A stretch of 64,000 nucleotides of DNA from Actinomycetota bacterium (GCA_030645675.1 JAUSLQ010000207.1:29906-93905); one strand, 5' to 3'. Counted from the stretch's first letter, positions 8,123-17,543 are shown. Program-made: numbers and translations. The notes: a model not told the origin generated them from the letters alone.

Positions 8123-9432
8123 CGATCGACCACTCGACGGAGGCGACGAACCTCACCGTCAGACGGACCGGGCGCATGGTCCACGACGTACCGGAGACCG
8201 GCGAGTTCATGGTGCACCGCAGCGCGTTCACCGACGGCGCCGTGCTGGAACGCGAGCGCCGGAACATCCTCTCGCGGTGCTGGGTGTACGTCGGCCACGC
8301 GTCCGAGATCCCGAACGTCGGCGACTACCGGACACGCTCGGTCGTCGGGCGCCAGGTGATCTTCTGCCGCGACCGCAACGACGAGGTCCGCGTGCTGCTC
8401 AACACCTGTCGCCACAGAGGAGCGCTCGTCTGTCGCGAGCCGCAAGGCAACGACACCACGTTCACGTGCTTCTACCACAAGTGGCAGTACCGCAACTCGG
8501 GTGAGCTGATCGGCGTCCCGGGCAAGATCTCCTTCCCCGAGTCGTTCACCCTCGCCGACAACGGACTGGCCTCTGCGTCGCAGGTCGAGACCTACAGGGA
8601 CTTCGTCTTCGCCAGCTTCGACTCTTCCGCGCCTCCGCTGGTCGAGTACCTCGCCGGCGCCGCCGACTTCATCGACCGGATCGCCGACCAGGGCTTCCGC
8701 GACGGCATGGAGATCGTCGACGGAGCTCATCTGTACAGCATGCGCTGCAACTGGAAGCTCGTCGTCGAGAACTCGATCGACGGTTACCACGGCTTCCCGG
8801 TGCACTCCACGTACTTCCAGTACATCGGATCGCGCGGCGTCGACCTCTCCGTCGGCCTCGACGGAGTGCCGCGCGACCTGGGCAACGGGCACGCGTGCCT
8901 CGACTACCTCGCGCCGTTCGCCCGCACCGTCGCCCGCACCACGGCGCCGATGAGCGACCGCGCCAAGCAGCTCATCACCGACATCCGCGCCGAGGCCGAC
9001 GCAGCGCTGGGTGAAGAGCGGGCGGCGCTCGTGGCCGACCGCTCCAAGAACATCTTCGTCTACCCCAACCTCTTGATCATCGATGCTGCATCCCTGCAGA
9101 TCCGCGTCCTCGACCCGGTCGCCACGGACTACACGAACATCAGCGCCTGGCTCCTCGCCCCGCGCGGCGAGGATCGTGAGCTCCGCCAGATCAGGAGCGA
9201 CTCGTACCAGGAGTTCCTCGGCCCGGGTGGCTTCGCCACCCCAGACGACTGCGAGGCACTGGAGACGTGCCAGATCGGCTACCAGAACATCGCCGAGGTC
9301 GAGTGGAACCTCGTCAACAAGGGTTATGGCGTCGACGCTCCCGAAGCGGTCGACAACGAGACGCAGATCAGGGCGTTCTGGCGGCAGTGGGACAGCGACA
9401 TGGCCGGCGGCCCGGATGGAGGAACACGATGA
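8119..9432 (+). CDS. Rieske aromatic-ring-hydroxylating dioxygenase, alpha subunit
   Basis: 437 aa from the GTG at 8119, chosen because GGAGAGGAGGGG lies just upstream and it overlaps the previous stop. The Rieske [2Fe-2S] ligands are in CRH (residues about 96-98) and CFYH (about 117-120). The catalytic iron site is suggested by DGYHGFPVH near 221-229. The alpha subunit binds substrate and inserts both oxygens of O2 into the ring. It overlaps the beta-subunit start (ATGA). No ferredoxin or reductase gene is nearby, so electrons must come from proteins encoded elsewhere. Confidence 0.9.
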   Translation: MTIDHSTEATNLTVRRTGRMVHDVPETGEFMVHRSAFTDGAVLERERRNILSRCWVYVGHASEIPNVGDYRTRSVVGRQVIFCRDRNDEVRVLLNTCRHRGALVCREPQGNDTTFTCFYHKWQYRNSGELIGVPGKISFPESFTLADNGLASASQVETYRDFVFASFDSSAPPLVEYLAGAADFIDRIADQGFRDGMEIVDGAHLYSMRCNWKLVVENSIDGYHGFPVHSTYFQYIGSRGVDLSVGLDGVPRDLGNGHACLDYLAPFARTVARTTAPMSDRAKQLITDIRAEADAALGEERAALVADRSKNIFVYPNLLIIDAASLQIRVLDPVATDYTNISAWLLAPRGEDRELRQIRSDSYQEFLGPGGFATPDDCEALETCQIGYQNIAEVEWNLVNKGYGVDAPEAVDNETQIRAFWRQWDSDMAGGPDGGTR

Positions 9433-9941
9433 CCAGCACCGTGACGGACGCACTCCTGCTGCGACTACGCATCGAGGATTTCCTCTTCACGGAGGCCGAG
9501 CTCCTCGACGCCTGGAAGCTCGACGAGTGGCTCGCACTGTTCGAACCGGACGGGCGCTACTTCGTGCCGCCGACCGACAGGCCCGATGCGCGCGACACCA
9601 TCGCCACTGCGTTCATCATCGCCGACGACCACGAGCGCCTCACGGGGCGCGTCCGCCGGCTCGCCACGGACGCAGCGTGGGTGGAGCGCCCGCGATCGCG
9701 CACGCACCGGGTGGTCGGGAACGTCCGCGTGGAGAGCGGCACGGATTCCGTAGGCGACGACGTCGTTGCCCGCTCGAGCTTCATCGTCCACCGCGTCCGC
9801 CGTGGCGTGACCGACTGCTTCACGGGCCGCTACGAGCACCGGCTGCGCGTCGTCGGCGACTCGTTCCGGATCCGGGAGCGATGGGCCGTCCTCACGGCAG
9901 AGGCACTCCAGCCCACCGGCAAGATCGGATTCATCCTGTGA
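9429..9941 (+). CDS. Ring-hydroxylating dioxygenase beta subunit (SnoaL/NTF2-like fold)
   Basis: 170 aa from the ATG at 9429, which sits behind GGAGGAACACG and overlaps the alpha-subunit stop. The N-terminal pattern LRLRIEDFLFTEAELLDAWKLDEWLALF, broken here into its known cone-fold helices, and the later SFIVHRVRRG and FTGRYEHRL segments are typical of dioxygenase beta subunits. These stabilise an alpha3beta3 hexamer and have no cofactor. It forms the partner of the 8119-9432 alpha chain. Its stop overlaps the SDR start (GTGA). Confidence 0.88.
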   Translation: MTSTVTDALLLRLRIEDFLFTEAELLDAWKLDEWLALFEPDGRYFVPPTDRPDARDTIATAFIIADDHERLTGRVRRLATDAAWVERPRSRTHRVVGNVRVESGTDSVGDDVVARSSFIVHRVRRGVTDCFTGRYEHRLRVVGDSFRIRERWAVLTAEALQPTGKIGFIL

Positions 9942-10681
9942 GCACCGACACTCCCGTGGCCATCGTCACCGGCGCCGGATCCGGCATCGGCGCCGCCATC
10001 TCCCGGCGACTCGCCGCGGACGGCTACCACATGGTCCTGTCCGACCTCGACGACTCGCGGCTCGCACCCGTCGCTGCGTCGATCCCCGGCAGCGTCGTCC
10101 ACCTCGGCGACCTCAGCCGCGCCGGCACGGGTGACGCTCTGGTCGCGGTGGCCGTCCAGGCCTGGGGCCGGCTGGACGTGCTCGTCAACAACGCCGGCGG
10201 CGGCGTGATCCTGCCGACGCTGCAGCACACCGAGGAGACGCTCCAGGCCACCATCGACCGGAACCTGTGGACCACGATCCGCTGCACGCTCGCCGCGATC
10301 CCCGTGATGCAGGCGGCCGGATACGGTAGGGTGGTGAACATCGGCGCCGACTCGGTGAAGAGCGGGGTACCCGCGCACGCGATGTACAACGCGGCCAAGG
10401 GCGGTGTGCACGCCATGGTGGGCGGGCTCGCCCGCGAGTTCGCCCGCGACGGCATCACGTTCAACGTGGTGGCCCCCTGCATGGTGCTCACCGACGAGGT
10501 CCAGGTGATGTGGGACGAGAAACCAGCGTTCATGCAGCCGTTCCTCGACGTCATCCCCGTCGGTCGCCCCGCCAAGATGGAGGAGGTGGCTTCCGCCGTG
10601 GCCTACCTCGCGTCGGCGGAAGCAGCGTTCATCACCGGCCAGGTCATCGGAGTCAACGGTGGCTCCAACTTCCTCGGGTGA
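9938..10681 (+). CDS. SDR-family dehydrogenase
   Basis: 247 aa from the GTG at 9938, coupled to the beta subunit. The classical SDR pattern is present: TGAGSGIG cofactor loop near residue 11, NNAGG near 80, and the YNAAK catalytic Tyr/Lys near 150. In this operon it is a candidate for the cis-dihydrodiol dehydrogenase that re-aromatises the dioxygenase product to a catechol, which the extradiol enzyme could then cleave. That order is inferred from gene position. Confidence 0.88.
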   Translation: MSTDTPVAIVTGAGSGIGAAISRRLAADGYHMVLSDLDDSRLAPVAASIPGSVVHLGDLSRAGTGDALVAVAVQAWGRLDVLVNNAGGGVILPTLQHTEETLQATIDRNLWTTIRCTLAAIPVMQAAGYGRVVNIGADSVKSGVPAHAMYNAAKGGVHAMVGGLAREFARDGITFNVVAPCMVLTDEVQVMWDEKPAFMQPFLDVIPVGRPAKMEEVASAVAYLASAEAAFITGQVIGVNGGSNFLG

Positions 10682-10685
10682 CGCC

Positions 10686-11492
10686 ATGAGCAACGCATCC
10701 GAGCCGCGATACTCGGCATTCCCCGACCTCACCCTCGACCGACCCGCCGACGGTGTCCTGCGCCTGACGCTCGACGCGCCTGGCCTCAATGCCGTCACGC
10801 CCGCGGTGCACCAGCAGTTCGCGGACATCTGGCCCGTGATCGACAGGGACGACTCCGTGCGGTGCGTGCTGCTGCGCGGCGCCGGTCGGGCGTTCTCCGC
10901 CGGTGGCAGCTTCGAGCTGATCGACAGGGTCATCAACAGTGACGAGGGCCGGCTGCGAACGATGCGCGAGGCACGCGACATGGTCACGAACCTCGTGAAC
11001 TGCTCGAAGCCGATCGTCGCTGCGATCCATGGCGTCGCCGTCGGTGCCGGACTCGTCGCGGCGATGCTCGCCGACATCACGGTCGCCGCGAGGACGACGC
11101 GCATCATCGACGGTCACACCCGGCTCGGCGTGGCGGCCGGCGACCACGCCGCCCTGTGCTGGCCCTTGCTGTGCGGGATGGCGAAGGCGAAGTACTACCT
11201 CCTCACGTGCGACGAGCTGTCAGGCGAAGAGGCAGAGCGGATCGGGCTGATCTCGATCTGCGTGCCCGACGGCGAGGAGCAGGACCGTGCCATGGCCATC
11301 GCCGTCCAGCTTGCGGCCGGCTCCCAGATGGCGATCCGCCTCACCAAGCACACCTTGAACCACTGGTACCGGGCACAGATGCCGATCTTCGATGCCAGCC
11401 TCGCCTACGAGATGCTCGGGTTCACAGGGGCCGATGCCCGCGAGGGCCTCGCCAGCCACCTCGAGAAACGCCCGCCGAACTTCTCGCGCTGA
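10686..11492 (+). CDS. Enoyl-CoA hydratase/isomerase family protein
   Basis: 268 aa from the ATG at 10686, four bases after the SDR stop. The crotonase fold is clear: an oxyanion-hole segment [10 protein letters not shown] near residue 65 and [14 protein letters not shown] near 115. The acidic residues of typical hydratases are not obvious in the second motif ([15 protein letters not shown]), and a C-terminal [10 protein letters not shown] tail resembles that of dienoyl-type family members. It probably hydrates or isomerises a CoA-bound ring-fission product. It is the last gene of the rightward operon. Confidence 0.87.
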   Translation: MSNASEPRYSAFPDLTLDRPADGVLRLTLDAPGLNAVTPAVHQQFADIWPVIDRDDSVRCVLLRGAGRAFSAGGSFELIDRVINSDEGRLRTMREARDMVTNLVNCSKPIVAAIHGVAVGAGLVAAMLADITVAARTTRIIDGHTRLGVAAGDHAALCWPLLCGMAKAKYYLLTCDELSGEEAERIGLISICVPDGEEQDRAMAIAVQLAAGSQMAIRLTKHTLNHWYRAQMPIFDASLAYEMLGFTGADAREGLASHLEKRPPNFSR

Positions 11493-11506
11493 CCATTCCA
11501 GGCTGA

Positions 11507-12457
11507 TCAGGCGTCGGCGGCGACGACCGGGTTCGTCATCGTGCCGATGCGATCGCCAGTGATCGTCACCTCGTCGCCGGGCTTCAAGAAGAGGAACGGC
11601 CGCTCCCCCATCCCGACGCCACCCGGTGTTCCTGTCGAGATCACGTCACCCGGCCGGAAGTGGTACCACTGCGAGTAGTACGACACGAGGTACGCCAGGC
11701 TGAACGCCAAGTCGTCGGTGCAGGCCGACTGCTTGAGAGTCCCGTTCAGCCGCAGCTGGAAGGTCACTCCCGTGGGGTCGAGCTCGTCCTTCGTCGCAAT
11801 CGCCGGGCCGAGCGGGCAGAAGCTCGGGAACTGCTTGCCGAGCAGGTTCAGGTCCCATGCCTTCGTCGCGTCGAGCCCTTGGAGCTCGTGCATCGGCCGT
11901 ACCCAGTTCCTCGCCGAGACGTCGTTGATCATCGTGTAGCCGACGATGTGATCGAGAGCCTCCGCCTCGGTGACGTTGTGGCAGTGACGTCCGATCACGC
12001 CGCAGAACTCGGCCTCCCAGTCGACCATGTCGGGCGCCTGTGCAGGGAGGACGATCGGGTCGCCGGGGCCGACGACGGCGGCAGGGCTCTTCAGGAAGGC
12101 AGTGGGTGTGTCCGGCGGTGTCCCACCCATCTCGTGCAGGTGCTGGCGATAGCTCATCCCGCACGACAGGACGTGTGTGGGATCCGGGATCGGCGCACCG
12201 ACGACCGCGTCCGTGAACGGCACCAGAGCAGATCGGGCGCGCAGCGCGCCCATCGTGGTGTCGGAGCTGGCCACCTTGTCGATGATCCTGCGGAGGCGGT
12301 CGAGCGCAGCATCGCCACCCTCGATGACACCCTTCAGGGTGGACGGCAGCGGGTCCTCTCCGAGGACTGCGACCGCTTCTGCGAGGTCGAGGACCTCGTC
12401 GTCGACGACGACGCCGGCCGACGAACCCACCTGGGTCTTCAGCGAGACGAGGCGCAT
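11507..12457 (-). CDS. Fumarylacetoacetate hydrolase family protein
   Basis: 316 aa from the ATG at 12457 (MRLVSLKTQVGS); the longer in-frame start would run into the SnoaL-like gene. It belongs to the FAH fold with an N-terminal extension and the metal-site segment DWEAEFCGVIG near residue 150, GYTMINDVSARNW, and ISTGTPGGVGM near the C-terminus. It is a paralogue of 6203-7039 and likely acts on a different acylpyruvate or meta-cleavage product. It is the last gene of the leftward operon starting at 17543, four bases after the SnoaL-like stop. Confidence 0.88.
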   Translation of the reverse strand: MRLVSLKTQVGSSAGVVVDDEVLDLAEAVAVLGEDPLPSTLKGVIEGGDAALDRLRRIIDKVASSDTTMGALRARSALVPFTDAVVGAPIPDPTHVLSCGMSYRQHLHEMGGTPPDTPTAFLKSPAAVVGPGDPIVLPAQAPDMVDWEAEFCGVIGRHCHNVTEAEALDHIVGYTMINDVSARNWVRPMHELQGLDATKAWDLNLLGKQFPSFCPLGPAIATKDELDPTGVTFQLRLNGTLKQSACTDDLAFSLAYLVSYYSQWYHFRPGDVISTGTPGGVGMGERPFLFLKPGDEVTITGDRIGTMTNPVVAADA

Positions 12458-12461
12458 CGGC

Positions 12462-12908
12462 TCAGGGCCACACTGCGGGCACGAACACGGGCGACGCGAT
12501 GCGCTTGGCGAACTTCCACCCCGCAGGGGTGCGGCGGTACTCGTCGTGCATCTCGACCATGCGGCCGTGCGTGGTCGCATACACGAGTGGGGTGCCCTCG
12601 AACGGTCCATGAGCGTGGAAGGTGAGCGCGACAGCGACCCCGGTCGCGATGTCGCTCTCGACGCGGTCGAACCAGAAGTTGGTCATCAGGTGACGAGTCG
12701 TGATCGGCGGGCGCTGCGCCATCCCCTCGCGCAGCTCCGCGTGCCCGCGGTGCACCGGCCCGGCACGGTCGAACACGCAGTCCTCGGTGAAGAGGTCGAT
12801 GAGGTCCTCCAACTGGGCGTTGTCGATGTAGCGGGCGAACGCGTAGTTCAGCTGGATGCACTGGTGCTCGATGAGCATCCGCGCTTCGGGGGCCAGGTCG
12901 GCGGCCAT
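12462..12908 (-). CDS. SnoaL-like (NTF2-fold) protein
   Basis: 148 aa from the ATG at 12908, overlapping the previous stop by one base (TGATG). The sequence fits the SnoaL-like/NTF2 group: IQLNYAFARYIDN, LIDLFTEDCVFDR near residues 35-47, a middle TRHLMTNFWF segment, and a C-terminal AGWKFAKR strand. Such proteins are small cone-fold isomerases, hydratases or oxygenase partners. Here it could be an accessory to the neighbouring Rieske enzyme or an isomerase. It is too short and divergent to be a firm beta subunit. Confidence 0.75.
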   Translation of the reverse strand: MAADLAPEARMLIEHQCIQLNYAFARYIDNAQLEDLIDLFTEDCVFDRAGPVHRGHAELREGMAQRPPITTRHLMTNFWFDRVESDIATGVAVALTFHAHGPFEGTPLVYATTHGRMVEMHDEYRRTPAGWKFAKRIASPVFVPAVWP

Positions 12909-13480
12909 CACGACAGCAGCTCCATCTGCTTGCTGAGGACTGCCATCACGTCGACCTCGCGGTCGGAGTCGAACGCCATGATCTCGGCCTCGCTCCTGCC
13001 ATCCGCGCGGGCCGCCACCATGTCGTCGGGATCGATCTCGTAGCCCACCGGGTTCTTCGCGTAAAGCGGTCCCGTCAGGAACGCCGTGGCGTCCGCCGGC
13101 GGCATGGTGTCGACGAAGAACTCGAGCACGTTGCCCTCGGGATCCTTGTAGTAGAAGGAGATCGTCGGGCCGTGGTGCACGGCCGTCGCCGGCGTCACCG
13201 TGTCGGTCCTCAACCGGAGATAGTGATCGAGCAGATCGCCCGCTGTGTCGAAGCCGAAGGCGAGGTGCATCAGGCCGGTGCCAGGGGTCTTCGTCGACGC
13301 GTCCGCGGCGCTCAGCATCGCGGCGACCCGGTGATGCTCTTCGTCGTAGGTCATGAACGAGAAGAACGGCGAGTCGAACACCATCTCGCCACCGAGCACG
13401 TTGCAGTACCACTGCATCAGGCCGGATGGGTTCGTGGAGTGCAGCACGACATGGGAGAGGCGTGCGGGTTTGGTCGTCAT
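12908..13480 (-). CDS. VOC-family dioxygenase/glyoxalase-like protein
   Basis: 190 aa from the ATG at 13480, behind GAAAGGATCC. A single vicinal-oxygen-chelate module has plausible metal ligands: His in LSHVVLH near residue 9, His in LMHLAFGF near 70, and Glu in NVLEFFVD near 110. A longer C-terminal tail follows. It could be an extradiol dioxygenase of the one-module type or a ring-opening partner. It lies between a phthalate-type Rieske oxygenase and the SnoaL-like gene on the same strand. Confidence 0.8.
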   Translation of the reverse strand: MTTKPARLSHVVLHSTNPSGLMQWYCNVLGGEMVFDSPFFSFMTYDEEHHRVAAMLSAADASTKTPGTGLMHLAFGFDTAGDLLDHYLRLRTDTVTPATAVHHGPTISFYYKDPEGNVLEFFVDTMPPADATAFLTGPLYAKNPVGYEIDPDDMVAARADGRSEAEIMAFDSDREVDVMAVLSKQMELLS

Positions 13481-13505
13481 GTTCGGATCGGATCCTTTCG
13501 GTCGG

Positions 13506-14756
13506 TCACCCTGCGGTGACGGGAGCCTGTTGGGGTTGCACGTGCTTGGGGTTGAAGACCGCTTCGACGTCGGAGACATCGGCGGCCAGGCCCAACGCCG
13601 GGCCGCCGCTGGCAAACGACTCCACGGCGTCCAGCAGCGCCTTGCGTCCGCGGTGCACGACGATGTCGGTGGCACCGAGGCTCTCGTCTGTACGGTCGAG
13701 CCAGCCCTGGCCCTCCGCGATCGCGATGTCCTCCATCAGGATCGTCAGGGCACCGCGCCCCGTCGCGATCCCGGTGAACGTCTCGCCGGCTTCCTGGGCA
13801 GCCCGGTCCTGCAGCCACTTGTTCTCGGGCGTGTACTCGGAGCGGAAGTTGTTCAGGTCGGGGAACATCCCGAACGTCTTGCGGCCGAAGCCGTCGGGCT
13901 TCATCGGCACGTTGCGGTTGTACATCAGCTGCCAGAACAGCGTGTGGTCGTCGTCGATCGGCACATGGATCTGAACCGCCTTGTCGTCCATCGGGTCAGG
14001 GCTGACCGTGTGGTGCACGTACCACGGCATGATCCACGCGTAGTTGAGCTCCTTCATCTCGTCCGACGACTGGTAGCGAAGGCCCCACTCCGTGCTCTCC
14101 ACGCTGAGGTCGGGGAAGTCGTAGAGCATCTTGCTGTTCGGACGCTCCTTGTCGGAGAAGTAGTTGGCGAGTCGCTGCGTGCCGGCGAACGTCTGCCTGT
14201 TCGTGCGGTTGTGCAGGATCTGAGCGTGGAACGTGTCCCACAGACCCTCGAGCATCTGCACCCAGTTGGCACGGACGATGCCCGTCGCGTGCACGATCCC
14301 GTCGTCGCCGAGACCCGAGAAGGCGAACTGCGGCCGAGCAGGCGGCTCACCGTCACCGATCCACACCCAGACCATGCCGCCGTCCTCGTAGCAGTGCCGG
14401 GCACCGCTGGGCAGCTTGTCGAGCCGCGCCGTTGCCGGGTGGGTCGGCGCCTCGAGCAGGTGGCCGTCGGCGGAGAAGAGCCAGCCGTGGTAGATGCAGC
14501 GGATGCAATCGGCCTCGACGATCCCCTGCGCCATCGAGGCGCCCCGGTGCGGGCAGGCCTCGTCCATGATGCCGAGCGCGCCGTCCGCGCCTCGCCAGGC
14601 GACGAAGCTCTGGCCGAGCACACGGAACCGGACAGGTGATCGTCCGGGCTCGACCCGGGCGGAGCGCAACGCAGGGATCCAGTACTGCCGCAGCAGCTCC
14701 CCCGTCGGCGTTCCCTTGCCGACGCGCATGATCGTTTCGTTCTCGAGCTCGTTCAC
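13506..14756 (-). CDS. Rieske oxygenase, phthalate-dioxygenase-like alpha subunit
   Basis: 416 aa. The Rieske ligands are ACPH near residues 67-70 and CIYH near 86-89, and the N-terminus (PTGELLRQYWIPALRS) is typical of the phthalate 4,5-dioxygenase/vanillate demethylase group. That group works as homotrimers without a beta subunit and is fed by a separate reductase. It would hydroxylate or O-demethylate an aromatic acid. It follows the beta-subunit gene by 13 bp on the same strand. No reductase gene is seen nearby. Confidence 0.88.
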   Translation of the reverse strand: MNELENETIMRVGKGTPTGELLRQYWIPALRSARVEPGRSPVRFRVLGQSFVAWRGADGALGIMDEACPHRGASMAQGIVEADCIRCIYHGWLFSADGHLLEAPTHPATARLDKLPSGARHCYEDGGMVWVWIGDGEPPARPQFAFSGLGDDGIVHATGIVRANWVQMLEGLWDTFHAQILHNRTNRQTFAGTQRLANYFSDKERPNSKMLYDFPDLSVESTEWGLRYQSSDEMKELNYAWIMPWYVHHTVSPDPMDDKAVQIHVPIDDDHTLFWQLMYNRNVPMKPDGFGRKTFGMFPDLNNFRSEYTPENKWLQDRAAQEAGETFTGIATGRGALTILMEDIAIAEGQGWLDRTDESLGATDIVVHRGRKALLDAVESFASGGPALGLAADVSDVEAVFNPKHVQPQQAPVTAG

Positions 14757-14769
14757 AGGTCCCCCGGGG

Positions 14770-15324
14770 TCACAGGTAGACGGCGAGGTTCGACACGCCG
14801 AGCGCCGTCTGGTCGAAGTAGATGGTCCGCGAGGCCAGCCTGAAGCCGCTGTCGGCCCTGCGCAGGCAGTCGACCCGACGGCCCGACAGGAGGTCGTAGT
14901 GGGTGTCGTCGTAGCGAGACCTCAGCAGGAGGATGCTGCTGTCGACCCGGTACTCACCGTCGACGTCGGTCTCGTGGACGCGGACGTTGCTGACGATGCG
15001 ACGGGTTCGCGAGGCCGGGTTCTCGGCCCACGCACTCGAGGTCTGGGTGAGGCGCATGACCTTCAGGAAGATCGTCATCGCGTTCTCCTCGAAGTGGGCG
15101 GCTTCCTCGTCGAACGGAGAGCCGGAACCACGCTCGGTGAAGCAGCGGATCGGAGCCCGGTACACGAGGTCCTCGGCGAGCAGCTGGATCCAGCCCATCA
15201 GGTCGTCCTCGTCGAGCAGCTGGGCCTCGTCCTCGAGGTGCTCGACGATGTCGCCGTGGAGCGGCTCGGACGCACGGACGCGTCGTCCGGTCGCCTCCTT
15301 GTAGGGCGTGTCAGCAGTCGGCAT
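14770..15324 (-). CDS. Ring-hydroxylating dioxygenase beta subunit
   Basis: 184 aa from the ATG at 15324, which overlaps the alpha-subunit stop by one base. It shows the beta-subunit pattern: HGDIVEHLEDEAQLLDE at the N-terminus, TRRIVSNVRVHE in the middle, and a closing strand (LASRTIYFDQT). It pairs with the alpha chain at 15324-16739. It is clearly different from the other beta subunit at 9429-9941, so the window holds two independent alpha/beta oxygenases. Confidence 0.88.
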   Translation of the reverse strand: MPTADTPYKEATGRRVRASEPLHGDIVEHLEDEAQLLDEDDLMGWIQLLAEDLVYRAPIRCFTERGSGSPFDEEAAHFEENAMTIFLKVMRLTQTSSAWAENPASRTRRIVSNVRVHETDVDGEYRVDSSILLLRSRYDDTHYDLLSGRRVDCLRRADSGFRLASRTIYFDQTALGVSNLAVYL

Positions 15325-16739
15325 CAGAGCCTCCCCGTCAGGTGACCCAGGTACTCGGTCCAGAAGGCCCATTGGGTGTTGTCCTTCGGGAATCCGTCGT
15401 AGATGTCGCCGGGCCCCGGCCATCCCTCGGGCTTCCCCTCCGGCGTGATGGTCTGGTAGCGGAGCTTCTGCCGGCGTCCGAGGGCACCGCGGGCCGACTT
15501 CTGCTGCAGCGGCCAGATGTCGCTGTCGTCGGACTCGACGAAGCCGCTGACGCCGAACGTCGCCGCGGTGAACATGCGGACGTTCTCGCGGAGCTCGGGC
15601 GACGAGTCGCGCTCGGCGACGGTCCAGGACATCACTTCGAAGCGGTCCGGTCCCTTTGGCACCCAGGTGCGCCACGAGATGAACGCGCCGAGCGTGCCAT
15701 CCGGCAACGGCTGGTGCATCACGATGCCGCCGATGTTCGGGAAGAACGAACCGACCTGGGGCGGGCGCTTCGCCAGCATCTCCACCTGCTCCGGCGAGAA
15801 CTTCTGGACGATCTGGTCGACCATGTCGACCGACATGCCGGGCGGTGGCTGCATGCGCAGACGCTCGACGGCGCTGAGGCTCTTCAGATCCCGGCCCTTC
15901 AGGGCATTGAGGTAGTGCTCCTCCTCCACGTCGAAGCAGCGCACGAACGAGCCGCGGTGCGCAGCGCTCGTCCCCGCCATCGCCGGCTCCTGCACCGGCC
16001 CGTCCGTCGACAGCATCCCGAGCTCCTGCATCGACTTGTGCAGGCTCAGGGTGTGGAAGATGTCGCCGGCGAACTGCTCGCCGGCCGTCTTCCAGTTGGC
16101 ACGGATCGTGAAGCGCTGGGGTGGGCCGATCACCGTCATGCCCGCACTCGTGCGGTCGAACATGAGGTCCCAGTACCAGGTCATCGGTCCGAGGGTGTCC
16201 CGCAGCGACGGGGCGTCCAGATCGAAGTTCACGAAGATCATTCCGGCGTACTGCTCCACGCGCGCTGACTGCAGACTGAGCTCTTCTTTCGAGCGGAGCT
16301 CGCCGTGCATCTTCTCGCGGGCGATCGGCGCGCCGAGGAAGCGACCGTCGGGTCGGAAGGCCCACGCGTGGTACGGACAGGTGAACCTGAGCGCGTTGCC
16401 CTTCTCGTAGCGGCACAGGCGCGCACCGCGGTGGGTGCAGACGTTGAGCGCCGCCGTGATCGAGCCGTCCTCGGCGCGCGAAACGACGATCTCGTCCTCG
16501 CCGACGTAGCGGAGGACGTAGTCACCGGGCAGGCGGATCTCGTCCTCGTGGGCGACGATGTTCCACGTGCGAGGAAAGAGGCGATCCAGCTCGAGCTGAT
16601 AGATCTCCGGGTCGCTCAACACGCGCATCGACACCTCGCGGTAGTCGAGGTCGAAGAGCTCGTCGAGGAAGACCCCGTCAGCGAGCACCGGCGACGACGC
16701 CAACGGCACGTCCTTCAACGGCACGTCCTTCAACGGCAC
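15324..16739 (-). CDS. Rieske ring-hydroxylating dioxygenase, alpha subunit
   Basis: 471 aa. The Rieske ligands are CTH near residues 100-102 and CPYH near 119-122. A C-terminal catalytic domain follows (iron-site His in a SLHKSM-like region, plus CFDVEEEHYL). The GTG at 16739 is preceded by GAGGG at good spacing. The first 13 residues (PLKDV repeats) come from a 15-bp tandem repeat that also makes alternative GTG starts at 16724 and 16709. It starts three bases after the SDR stop and overlaps its beta subunit. Confidence 0.88.
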   Translation of the reverse strand: MPLKDVPLKDVPLASSPVLADGVFLDELFDLDYREVSMRVLSDPEIYQLELDRLFPRTWNIVAHEDEIRLPGDYVLRYVGEDEIVVSRAEDGSITAALNVCTHRGARLCRYEKGNALRFTCPYHAWAFRPDGRFLGAPIAREKMHGELRSKEELSLQSARVEQYAGMIFVNFDLDAPSLRDTLGPMTWYWDLMFDRTSAGMTVIGPPQRFTIRANWKTAGEQFAGDIFHTLSLHKSMQELGMLSTDGPVQEPAMAGTSAAHRGSFVRCFDVEEEHYLNALKGRDLKSLSAVERLRMQPPPGMSVDMVDQIVQKFSPEQVEMLAKRPPQVGSFFPNIGGIVMHQPLPDGTLGAFISWRTWVPKGPDRFEVMSWTVAERDSSPELRENVRMFTAATFGVSGFVESDDSDIWPLQQKSARGALGRRQKLRYQTITPEGKPEGWPGPGDIYDGFPKDNTQWAFWTEYLGHLTGRL

Positions 16740-16740
16740 G
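16701..16740. repeat. 15-bp tandem repeat at the start of the Rieske alpha gene
   Basis: The unit CAACGGCACGTCCTT is present about 2.7 times. In the gene each unit reads VPLKD and carries a GTG that could serve as a start, so the number of copies changes the protein N-terminus and the distance between ribosome-binding site and first core residue. Confidence 0.85.
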
Positions 16741-16742
16741 GC

Positions 16743-17543
16743 TCAGCCCTCGAACACAGAGAGGTCGGGTGGGCGGGTGTTGAGCCGCGGCACGTGGAGG
16801 CCACCGTCGACCGGGATGGTCGCCCCAGTGATGTAGCGGGAGCCCTCTCCGGCGAGGAACACGGCGACGGGCGCGATGTCCTCCTCGGGGTCGCCCATGC
16901 GGCCGATGGGGATCATCATCGGGATGGCTTGGAGGATGCCCGGGTTGACCTCCACCATCTTCTGGAAGGCGGCCGACGCTGCGATCGGTGAGATCGCGTT
17001 GACCAGGATCCCGTGCGGGGCCCACTGGATGCCGGCGGTGCGGGTGAGGGCGCCGACCCCCGCCTTCACTGCGTTGTAGTCGCCGTGCAGCCAGTTCCCG
17101 TTGTCGGCGTCGACGGAGTAGAAGTTGATGATGCGGCCGCCACCCTGGGCCTTCATCGGCTCGAGGACGGCCTGCATCGCCCACCACACCGACCACAGGC
17201 CGACGCCGAGCGTCAGCGCCAGCATCTCGTCGGTCTTCATGTGGAGGGGCACCTCGGGGGTGACCGTGATGGCGTTGTTCACCAGCACGTCGATGCGGCC
17301 GTAGCGCTCGAGCGTCGTCGACACCATGCGCAGGACGTCGTCCTTCTTGCTGACGTCGGTCTGCAGGAACAACCCCGGCGCTCCGAGCTCGGCGAGCTCG
17401 TCGGCGACGCGCTGGCCCGCCTCTGCGTTGAGTTCTGCGACCACCACCGTCGCACCCTCACGCGCATACCGACGGGCGATCCCCCGACCGATGCCGTCAC
17501 CGCCGCCGGTGACGATCGCCACCATGCCGTCCATCTGCCCCAT
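16743..17543 (-). CDS. SDR-family oxidoreductase
   Basis: 266 aa from the ATG at 17543 behind GGGAGACAGGCAC. It has TGGGDGIG near residue 12, a VNNAITV variant of the usual NNAG motif, a catalytic segment with NFYSVD then YNAVK (Tyr/Lys) near 160, and PVDGGLHV at the C-terminus. It is the first gene of the leftward operon 17543-11507, downstream of the palindromic operator. It may act as dihydrodiol dehydrogenase for the second dioxygenase. Confidence 0.87.
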   Translation of the reverse strand: MGQMDGMVAIVTGGGDGIGRGIARRYAREGATVVVAELNAEAGQRVADELAELGAPGLFLQTDVSKKDDVLRMVSTTLERYGRIDVLVNNAITVTPEVPLHMKTDEMLALTLGVGLWSVWWAMQAVLEPMKAQGGGRIINFYSVDADNGNWLHGDYNAVKAGVGALTRTAGIQWAPHGILVNAISPIAASAAFQKMVEVNPGILQAIPMMIPIGRMGDPEEDIAPVAVFLAGEGSRYITGATIPVDGGLHVPRLNTRPPDLSVFEG

